NCBI GenBank assembly: GCA_026182355.1
Contig: JAPFBL010000084.1
Location: 10,710,001-10,774,000 of the forward strand
Direction: 5' to 3'
Length of the DNA: 64,000 nucleotides
Source of the DNA: Hermatobates lingyangjiaoensis
Lineage: Eukaryota > Arthropoda > Insecta > Hemiptera > Hermatobatidae
The stretch's first letter is position 1; each line of letters begins with the position of its first letter. This document shows, piece by piece, positions 11,298 through 22,400 of the stretch. Below the pieces are notes generated by a model. That model did no database searches, had not been told where the DNA came from, and saw only the letters and a program-made list of their open reading frames with translations. The translations under genes were made by a program, and so were the position numbers.

Positions 11298-11482
11298 TGA
11301 TCAAACCACAATAAGAAAATGGGAAAACAAGACTAAGATCCTTCAACCGTAACAAGCGGTCCTCGTGAGAGTCAAAAACCCGTTCGGTTCGTTCAGTTGG
11401 GTTTTTGACTCTGACGAGGACCGCTTGTTACGGTTGAAGGATCTTAGTCTTGTTTTCCCATTTTCTTATTGTGGTTTGATCA
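11298..11482. mobile_element. near-perfect palindrome of PLE-A termini
   Basis: Arms 11298-11381 and 11399-11482 (84 bases each, 17-base spacer) are reverse complements with a single mismatch visible. Each arm is the PLE-A terminus. The + arm holds CTGACGA, a GACCG/CGGTT stem and GAAG in place of GAAA. (TA)n tracts lie on both sides. There is no coding sequence. Confidence 0.88.
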
Positions 11483-11484
11483 TT

Positions 11485-11502
11485 CATATATATATATATA
11501 TA

Positions 11503-11546
<44 letters not shown>

Positions 11547-11548
11547 AA
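11485..11548. repeat. (TA)n-rich microsatellite
   Basis: Alternating TA tract directly right of the palindrome. Confidence 0.9.
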
Positions 11549-11589
11549 GGCAAGCAGTAATGAAGGATTTTCTGTACTTCAGTCCCTAG

Positions 11590-13288
11590 GTGTCATTGAG
11601 AATAACATTGAGAATAATCTCATAAATCTAAAAATTACCTATACAAAATGTCCTAAAAAACGAATGGCTTTAGAGAAAATCCAATAAATTTGTTTATTAA
11701 AAAAAATATTATTTCATTTGAAATTTGAATCTCTGCCACTTATAACAAAAATTTATTTCTCTATGACTTCACAAAAGGCAACAAAATTTCAAAAAAATTA
11801 AATGTTTGTAATTCCCAGATTTGTCTTCTATGCAATAGGGTCCTGTATAAGAAATTGAATTAATTAACAGTAATTCATACAAATTAATCTGTTTTAAGTA
11901 ATTTTTACATTTCCAGTGTTTACATTTTTGTAGTAATTGATAACTTCCCAATGGTTTATGTTGCGAATTATATTCATTTTTCTTTGATAGTATGATGAAA
12001 AAAAATTCCGATTTACTTTAAATTCAACGGAATGATGGGGGGAAAGACTCTACAACACAATAATAATCATACATTTGTACCCGTTTTTTTAAACAAAAGA
12101 AACTGCCATGGTTGAAGTGACTGTCGTAGCTTGTAACAGTAGTTTTTTTTTTCAAAACTCATTCATATATATTTGTTTCGTGACCACTTTGTTAAATATA
12201 AGGAAGTATTAAACAGACTTTGTAATATGATATCACATACAGTTGGGCTTACTGCAAGATATGCTGCCTGCTTGTTTCCAGTACTCTCCGATACATTATA
12301 TAATGCTCAAGAGATGATCTGAAAGCTCCAGGTACAAATACTGCATTGTGTTCTCCCAAAATTGGAATAAAATTACTATTATGACCCATGATTCTGAAGG
12401 TGAAATAATATATATATGTGCTGTGCTATAGATCAGGGGTTCTGAGGCTTCCTGGGCCCATTCACTCTTCTCGCCATTCCCCCAAATATTGTACTGTAAT
12501 TGGTACTTAAGGTTGTTATTATTGGCTAGCACATGCTAAGCCTGGCTGTTTGCTTTATGATTCGACTTTAATTTTTTTAAAATTTAAATTTTATAGTTTT
12601 AAATGAACACAAAACTATTCCCTTGATTATTCCAAACTTTGATATGAGTCTAAGTAATTATATTTTATAAATATATTCGAGTTGAAAAAATATGTTTGGT
12701 TGTATGATTAAAACTACAAATATAGATTTGTTGCATTACTACATGCTCATTATTGATAGGGAAACCATTTTGATATAAATAAAATGTATTAGAATTATTT
12801 ATATGATTTTGAAAATTTACTATACACAAAAGTTTTTTAGATTATTAAATTTCTTGTTGAAAAAAAACACCAAAATGTACAAAAAATGTTGTGTATATAC
12901 TGTATTAGTCTGTTATACAGTATTAATCTATTATTAAACAACTAAAATAGTCTCACAGTATTCCAACTAAATAGCATTTGACTTTAAAACTCACATATTC
13001 GTTGTTATTGACGAGAATAAATTATTCCAACATCTTAGAAATTGCTCAAGATTTTTGTCTGAAGTATGATAAATAGAACCGTTTTACCAGTACATTCATT
13101 GAAGGCAATTGAAAGGTCGATTTTAAACAGAGTTCCAGATGATGTAGAAATGATTTTAAGACCACGATATTAAGTCATTATCTTTCTGATAACTGTCATT
13201 CTGTCAGTAAAGAAGTACCCTTCTCGTCCAATTTCAAAAACTTGCTTTCACTTATATTAACTTCGTTTAACCAGATTTTTTTCTTCAG
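11590..13288. other. intergenic DNA upstream of neverland
   Basis: No gene is seen. At about 12427 a 'CAGGGGTTCTGAGGCTTCC' stretch resembles a hAT terminus, but no partner end is visible. A 5' untranslated exon of neverland could lie here; nothing in the sequence fixes it. Confidence 0.4.
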
Positions 13289-13300
13289 GCCATTGGTGCG

Positions 13301-13438
13301 ATGTCATCATTGTTATTGAGCCTAATTTGGAAAATAATACACTTTACTGTCAACCATATTTCTTATTACTTCATCGTAAGTGGATTGACATCAATTGCCT
13401 TGATCTTCCTACTTCTATTTCCCGTTAACTGGACCAAG
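13301..13438 (+). CDS. nvd: nvd coding exon 1 (N-terminal membrane segment)
   Basis: Encodes residues 1-46, mostly hydrophobic (e.g. '[16 protein letters not shown]'). An acceptor (ttcttcag) sits at 13288 and the donor is AAG|GTAATT. Phase 0 at the end. Confidence 0.8.
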
Positions 13439-16400
13439 GTAATTATACCTCTTTCACTATTCTATGACTGCCAAATTAATCTCGTATCAGTTGTTTAAAT
13501 GTTTTTTTTTTTAAATGATGTCTTTTATATCTTCATCATACAACAACATCATAAGTGATGGAAAAGCGAAGTATTTATTTTATTTAGTTGAAATCTTTCA
13601 GTATAACCGTGTTTACTAAAAATAATAATATATAATTATGTATTTGTATAGTCATTATTCATATAAATAATGGGATACGTAATTAGATAAAATGATTCCT
13701 GCAAGTGTTTGATCGTATCGTTATGTTTATTTTAAACTGCCAGTCATCAAGTACGCCCTTTAGCAAGTATTCTCCCGTTCTCCCCTTTCTTGCTATACAA
13801 GGAACAATCAGAGAAGAGGAAAAACCGACTAGAGGTCCGAAGGTTTAAAAATGCAGTGAAACTGTATACTCGTTGCTATTGATCAGAATATATTATTCTA
13901 ACTTAGAATCGTCGAAGTGTACGTCACACCCCTTGCTGAGGATGCCGGGGGAAGGAGTGTGAGGAAGCCTGGAGTGTGGTTTCTGTAGTAACCGACGACT
14001 GGGTGGGACAGAATTCCCACTTGTATGTTCCAGTTCGAGTAAGACTACAGTAATTCAACTAAACATAAACCTCATAAAAGGAAAAGAAACTCCCACTTCT
14101 TAGACAAAAGACTACCTCACTTTCAGGATGTTATCAGCTAAGCAACGTGTTTATCTTCGATTATTTTAGAAACCCTTTATTCAAAATAGTCTTTAAAAGG
14201 TGAAATATTTTGCAATTAAAATTGTATGTTGCATAGTTTTTATAAACATAATTGTCTGTTAACACATGTTTTCAGGATTTATCAGAAGTTGGATTTCAAT
14301 ATATAAAAAAATCTCGGGTTCTGACGAAAGCAGAACAAGTGACGAGGTTAAAAAGGAGCAGAAAGATAGGAACATTACCACCAGTGTTTCCAAACGGTTG
14401 GTTTGTAATAGCAGAATCCTCTGATGTAGTGAAAGGTGGAGTGCGACACGTCTCTGCTCTTGGTTAGTTCCTTTTTTTACGTAAATAGAAAGATCTCAAA
14501 TAACCTTTACAATTCATTGAACAACATCATTGTTTCCTAATCCTAACTAAGCCATTACTCTCAATATTGATTGACACCTATAGTCATAAATGTTATTTTA
14601 TATACTAAATTATATTAAGGCTCAAGAATGACGTATATAACTTATTTACTTTTATTCAACTTATATTTAAGTTTTCTGGTTATTAAATATCAAGTTATAT
14701 CAATTGTATACTAAAATTAAACCAGGTTACGGCATTATCAATTACTCTTATTATCCAGTAAGTTTTTCAATGATATTATAGATTTTTCTTTTTTTTTTTT
14801 GTCGACTAACATATTGTAATGTCTACGTCCAAACCATAGTAAGAAATCAGAAAAAAAGACCAAGATATTTAAACCGTAACAAGATGTCTTCGTCAGAATA
14901 AAATCTCAACTGACAGTGGTGGGGATGATTCGTCGAGATTTGGTTCTGACGAAGGTCGTTTGTTACAGTTGAAAGATTTTATTAATTTTTCTGATTTCTT
15001 ACTGTTGTTTGCACTTTGATTTTTGTTTCAAGTGTTTATTATGAATTCTTGTTATATCGTAATGTGTATGTAAAATTTGTTTAATGACATGTTTAATATT
15101 TTAGGTGAAAATTTTGCCGTGTTTCGTAGTGAAGGAGGGCAGGCGTACGTGTTAAACGCCTACTGTCCACACAATGGAGCCAACATGGGCATTGGCGGCA
15201 AGGTGGTGGGTGATTGCCTGGAGTGCCCCTTCCACAAGTGGCAGTTTAGAGGTGACAACGGACTGTGTCATAGCATACCCTATGCTAAAAAAGGTTTCCC
15301 CTTACATTTTATGTTGTTTTTTGATATTTTTTTTGTCCTTCTTATATATATATATATATATATATATAAATATCAATGATCAAACCACAATAAGAAATGG
15401 GAAAACAAGACTAAGATCTTTCAACCGTAACAAGCGGTCTTCGTCAGAGTCAAAAACCCAACTGAGTTATTATTTTTCAAAGAATGTTTCCAAATTCGAA
15501 TTACGTTTTAAATGTTCGGTCTTTTATATAATTATCATACGGGGAATTTTACGGTATGCTAGTGTTTTATAGAAAATGTCTTTTATTTCCCTTTGTTAAA
15601 AATCATATATACCAATTTACTGTGAGCAAGTAGTACCTTTTTTCTCGTGCACTACTATGTTATAAAGTTGCTGTAAATGTATATTGAGAAAAATTATATT
15701 AGTAATTAGCCAATTTTGCATACTCAAATCAACTTCAATGCCGGTTATTCAGTATAATTTAAAACTTTTATAGCTGGAAGGTTGAAATTTTTGAAAATAT
15801 AGATATGAGCTATTAGGATAGCATAGTAAAAAAGTTGGATAATTGTCAACAACATAATAGGATAGTGTCTATTTCTCACACTTCAATATTACCCAAAGAT
15901 ACTATGATTTAAAAACAGAAATAAATGTTCATCTGATATTAAGTTTTATCAAGAGTGTACCTTATTGATTGAGTAGAGCAATTTGTGAGACAAATCCATC
16001 ATACCATGGAAAGCTTCAGAAATTATATCAGAACATTTTATATTGTTATATCAGAATTTGATCTGCATAGATTTCTTACATGTAAAAATTTTATTCCTTT
16101 ACATCTCATATTAAGTTAATAAATTTTTTAAAAATGATTCATTAAACCTCTAAATATCAAATTATTATTTCATTGGATTCACTAAATACATTTTTAAGTC
16201 AATTCAAACATTGTAAATAAATGTAATCAAATACAAGTGTAGCATGTAAACCATTAGTCCATGGTCAATATTCAGTTCTTATAACTTTATTGCTTTTTAC
16301 CTTAATTGAAATTTCATGATTTTTTTTATAAATTGCTAATTTTCTGCATAATGTTTTTTCAAACATTTATGGTTTCTTAATGAGCGGTTTAGCATTAAAA

Positions 16401-19400
16401 AACAATTCCTGAAAACAGAAAATGTATTCTAACGCCCCATTGATTTATGTAATTTTGAAAAAAATTAGCTCAACTAATTTTTCAGACAGTGCTTTATTTT
16501 TAAGTGTAATTTCATTTAGATCCGTCAAACAGTATGACTTCTATTGCTCTCATAAGCTTTCAGATTGAAGTCAAAATTTTTACATTTTATTAAAAAAGAA
16601 ATATTTCCTGTTGTTTTAAAAATCTGAATATATTTTTCGTTCATTCCTTTTGTAGTCTCAAAGATAATGCAAAAATTTTAAAACTCTAGAATTAGTTGTG
16701 TAGCAGAAAAAAAATGTCTAAAAACAGGTTTTTGGCAAAAAAAGTAACTTTGTCATCATACATAATTACTCCCAAACTGTACAGCACATCTACATACTGA
16801 AGCTCATTTTTGTGTAAAATATCAATTTGATCCATAAAACATTCTGGACCATAGCATGTCCACAAACTTTGGATACACACTCCAAAGTCTTATGTTTTTC
16901 AAATCATTTAATATGAATATTTTTATATCAATTGTTTATATATTTTATTGCCTATAACTTTTAAAGATTTAGATGTAAACACAAGCAAAAGTCATTCACA
17001 TAGAGCTCACTTATATGTAACTGACGTTGCCTATTTCGTTTATTAGTAGTGTGACTCGTTAAAGTAATACCTATCAAGTTCCCTTAATTGCTCACTTGTA
17101 GCGCTAGTGGAAAGGGAAATGAAAAATATCACGATACACTCCGGAACTTATATTTACCAAATAAATGCTCTTTCTCTGATTTCTCTCTCTCAGTTCAATC
17201 AATTGAATCAAATTTAATATCTTTTATCCATATTTTACTACCTTTTGTTTAATATCAATACAAACAAGACCCGTTTAAAAGTTTGTTTAACAAAGTTGTT
17301 TAAACGTTTGTTACATATATAAGTATTTAAGGCAGAAAAACGATTATTTTAATAATTATTATTTTTGTTTTGACCTTGGCAGATCTGGGGCGGTCTACAA
17401 GTATAATATATTTCTGTTCTCGGTAATGTATAAAGACTGCCGGAAATCAAACCATTTTAGTTTAAACAGGAAATCTGCTTACCAACCAAATAATATTTTT
17501 CATTTAACAATATATTGTAGCCATAGTATAACATCAACAACAATATTAATGAGTCATTTATTAAGACAGGCATAAATATCCAACCTAAAAGGGAGTCTAA
17601 ATATTTTATTTTAAATGTTGTGATGGAAATTAAAAATCAAAAATTTTTTTTGTTAAACGCTTCTATGAAACTGCTGACTAATTATTAATAAATAAATTTG
17701 CCTTATAAAATATAACAATGCAATAAAATGTTTGTTTTTTATGTAGTTCCAGGTTTTGCTAGGACCAAAAAATGGGAATCATATGAAGTGAATGGTTTCA
17801 TATTTGTTTGGTACCACGCAGAAGGAGAAAAACCGTCATGGTCTCCTAGAGAAATTCCTCAAATATCTGATAAAACATTTGTTTATCATGGACGAAGCGA
17901 GTTTCTCGTTAATTGTCACTTACAGGTACAGATACTTCCCTGTTAGGTGAGAAACAAAATGCTCTTCTGTGCTTAATTGCTGATCACGAATAAAAAACAT
18001 AGATGCTTTTACCTTAATGTATCAAATTTATGTTTACTGTGACACAAGGCGACTGTTAAATCACTTTACATATATTTAAATTAATTGACATAATTATATT
18101 ATTAGCACTTAAAATGCAATGCTAATCCCACAGTAATTCTAAATTCGATCTACTTCAAAGACAATGTATGGGTCATTAAATCATTAGTTGTGCAATCCGT
18201 AATTGTGTGGTATTTACTCATTCTGAGGTAAAATGGATAAACCAAGGAGACTTTTGTTGGTTTATCCATTTTACCTCAGTATGGGTCATTACAAAATGTT
18301 TTTCTTTTTTTCTAGTGTAATTAAGTACTCTACAAATATTAATGTTTAAATCAAAATCATGTTTTTCAGTGGCCTATTTCGCTCGAAGTAAAATTTGAAT
18401 TGACTAATATTAAATTAAATGCAAACTTTATTTTTCTCAACTGTACGCTTTACTTAATAATTTTATCCACTCAAAAGCGAAGAGAAATTTTATTTAAAAG
18501 ATGCTTTAATTTAATTAATATTAAGGATGAATTATTGATTTCTTTCTCTAGGAAGTACCAGAAAATGGTGGCGATATAGCCCACTTTAAAGCAGTTCATA
18601 CAGGTGTCATGTTTTCCGGCAGTGACATTCGCTACTCAGAGAAATACAGTTTTGTGAAACACATTTGGAAGGCAGACTGGAGTCCTTGTCAAGAGGAAGG
18701 CAAAAAGCACATTGGCAAGGGGCAGCTTGAACACCAGATGGTTCTCTTAAATCGATTCAAGTTTTCTCCTTATAGTATAGACATACAACAGGTTTGACAT
18801 TTGGAATTTTTACTTTGTAATTAGGATATTCATTGTTCTTTATACATGCTTTCAAAAAATTAAAGAACATTGTTTATCGACGTTGCTTTTACTTCTATGT
18901 GAGTAATTAGCTATCTTACTATTTTTACACTGTGAATTCAGAAGTGGATATCTTTAAGTTAAAAAATATATAATTGGATCAAAGTAGTACAAAATATTTT
19001 TGAAGTTTTTTTTTCATTTACATGATTTTACATTTTGTATTGATTTAGATCAATTGACATTGTCATCAGCATTTAAAATGCAATGAAAATCCCATAGAAA
19101 TTTTTGAGATATCTTAAATAAGTCTGTATATTTTAAATATATTGATTTAATTTAAGTTAAAAATGCAAATTTAAAGAACAAATTACTTTTTCAAACTTTA
19201 TCATTTGATTGTAACAACTTTGAAAATTCTTTACAAAAACTTCCATATTTGGAACTAAACAGATTTCATGGTCCTAAAGTAGCTTTTCTAATTGTTCATA
19301 AATCAATCAGTGAAAACACTATTTATCTCTTCTTTAACACTGATTTATGGAAAGCAGTCTCGTTTAGTTAATCAAGTAAATCTAAACTGAAAGCAGATTA

Positions 19401-22400
19401 ATAAGAAGGAAATATTGTACCTTGAAAGGACATTTATAAAATGTGAAAATCACTAAAAAATAAGTAGCATTTAAGCTTAATTCATCCTTACCTCAAGAAA
19501 GCAATGCACTTACAAAACTTACAAGTCAGTAAACAGAGTGATTAGTGATGAGGAAGAAGTTCCTTATCCAATTGAATTTCTTGACTCTGTGACAGCTCCT
19601 GGACTGCCTGCTCATGACTTAGAACTTAAAGTAGGGGCACCAATCACGCTGTTACGAAACATGAGTGTCCCAAAAATGTGCAACAGGACACGACTCCAAA
19701 TTCGTGCTTTGCACAGATATGTCATAGAGGCTGATATCATGACTGGGTGTGGTACTGGAGAGTCAGTGTTTATACGAGGCATACCATTGATACCTAGCAA
19801 CTGTCCCTTTCAATTCAATTGGTTGCAATTTCCCGTCAGCATCTGTTTCTCAATGTCTATTAAATAAGTCACAATGCCAAACTCTGTCTACAGCAAGGAT
19901 TGATGTGAGTAAGACTAAGTGTTTGTCACATGGTCAACTGTATGTTGCTTGCTCAAGAGTCAGAGGTTCCAACTGTATGTTCTTCTATGCACCTGAAGGA
20001 CAGACTTCTAATATGGTGTATACAGAGGCACTTACTTAACACAGTGCTAATAAATATATTTTTTCCTATTCTATAATTTTTCTAATATTTTGAAATACCA
20101 TGTATCATCTTTCATTCTTTTAAAATACCCGTCAAAGGCGGGCACGTCGGCTAGTAACTAATAAAATCATTGCAGCACAATGTAAACAAATAATACATAT
20201 TGATTTAAATATAAATAACGCAAAAAATCAGTTGATGGTTAAGGAGTTTGATAGTATGTTTACTTATAGTAAAGTTGAGTGTAGGTCATTCCATTTTTTT
20301 TAATTTGTAATCAATTTAGTATCCAGTTCATTATTAAGAAGTTAAATTAAAAATAAATTTTAATTTTCTCATTAAATTAGCTACCGATGATTGTTGTAGT
20401 AAACTTACTTGTTCAGAATGTTATTTTCATAGTTATTCCATATTCTGCTATATTTAAAAAAATAAAAATCTTGAAATAAATATGGAATTTCTATTTCACA
20501 TTAAATTCTATTGAGATTTTAATGCATTAAACAGAAGGCTTTTTTAAGAATATTGGTAAGAAATTAGTTGCTTTTAAGAGAGAGTATTTTTCTTCTTCAA
20601 ACTATGAAATTTAAATGAGGTACTGGTTTCAGGTTGGTCCTGGTTATGTAGAATTAGTAATTTCAACTCCACATGGGCCGCTCATTCTTCTGCAATCTGT
20701 AACTCCAGTTGAACCACTTCTTCAACTAATTATTCATAGAATATACTGCCCTCCTCCTCTTAGACCCCTAGCGTCATTTACCTTAACAGGAGAAAGTATA
20801 ATGGTAAGAAATTAGTTAACACTATATACAATTTTCAAATGTACCATATATTTCTTGTTCAAGTTTTAGCGATCGAAGCATAACCAGCAGCTGGGATATC
20901 AGGGGCTATTGTAAGAACAGAAAACATTTTAGGTGTAATAGGCAACCTGTTAGCCATTTCTAGTTATTTGCATTTTTACTTTACCATAAATGATAATGTT
21001 AAAATGTTTTAATACAAAATTTTTACCGTAAAGCTGAGTGAGATCAGTAATAATAGAGGACATCAAAACATGCAAATCCATCAAGTTTAATTTTTTTTCA
21101 TTATTGCTATATTTAGTTATAGTAAAGTAAAAAGGAAATATATGCTTCCTGTTTTTATTTTGCATTCCCATCAAACAGTTATTCGCATCGAGGATAAGTT
21201 TGCAGTCTTCAGGTTCAGTTTAAGAAAAAAAAAATACTTTTGAACTAGCACTTCAATCAGCATAGGAAGGAACTATTGATAACTCCAGCTTACAGCTACT
21301 TAAGTGATCATGGACGCAAACTGTTTATCTAATTAGTGCCAAAGTAACAATGAAATAGGTTGAAGACATCCACTGTGCAGGAGTTATTTTTCTCTCTGGC
21401 AGTACTCCTACTATGAGAGAATTTATTTGCAGAATGTTCCACAATTAGTTTCAATTTACAACATACTTAGAAATATAAATACTTATATGATATTGGTCTT
21501 TATAAAAATATTTAGAACATTGATTTAGTGTTAAGCTTAATTATGTCTAAATTATGCTCTTAATATATCAATTAACAATACTAGTAAATTATAGCTCAAA
21601 AGGTTTGAAGATGTTTTAAATACAATTCACCAAATGTTTGTTGTAATCCTTGTGAAAAATTAAGGGATTTGGTTGTGACCGTACTTAGGTAGTCACATCA
21701 TGTATCCTCTCCAGTCTGGGTGTAATTCTGGAGTCCCACAGAATGTATGGGTGATTCAGAAATTTTTCTAAAAACTTGGAACAATTGTTATAATAGAGGT
21801 ATTTTGATTTCTTAGACAAGCACACGAAATTATACTACAAAAGTTGAAGAGTTTTGAACATGCAGACTGTCGGTTAGTTACAATAATAAACCTGGATGAC
21901 CTTCCACATCAACAGACGACCATATCAAGAGAGTTCATGTTGCGACTGCTTTAAACTGTTCACAAATTCGCTGATGAAACGATGTTAATGTTCATAAGTT
22001 TTAATACAAAATTTCTACCGTAAAGCTGAGTGAGATCAGTAATAAATTCGCGTTGAATAGAGCCATGAAATGTTTGCCATTGATATTGACAATGAAGACA
22101 CCTTAGACATAGGTTTGTCTCTATGATATTGATGCACACTCAGTTGTCGCAGTGGGTGGGCAAAGAGTTTTTTGGTTCAAAGAAAACCTCTCATGAGTCC
22201 GTCAAAGATCAAGGTAGTGCAGTTGTTGTAAACTGCACAAACGTTGCCCAACATAAATTCCTACCATTTGGTCAGATTTAAAACAAGGAAGTCAACGAGG
22301 GTGTAGCACATTTTAAGGATGCTATGCAACAATGCTTAATGTCGAAATGTCTCAAGACACTCACAGTCATCTTCATTATGATGGACCACCAGCAGGAAAG

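Noticed and set aside
6114..11482. PLE-A termini as fully folded hammerheads
   Set aside because: CTGACGA, a 4-5 bp stem and GAAA are present, but I could not form a convincing stem I around them; treated as degenerate or different structures rather than listed as ribozymes.
11365..11589. 74-codon frame ending in Ile/Tyr repeats
   Set aside because: Produced by the PLE-A palindrome and the (TA)n tract, not a protein.
15174..15572. 132-codon frame overlapping neverland exon 3
   Set aside because: It is a shifted frame across the Rieske exon and runs into the intron and a TA tract.
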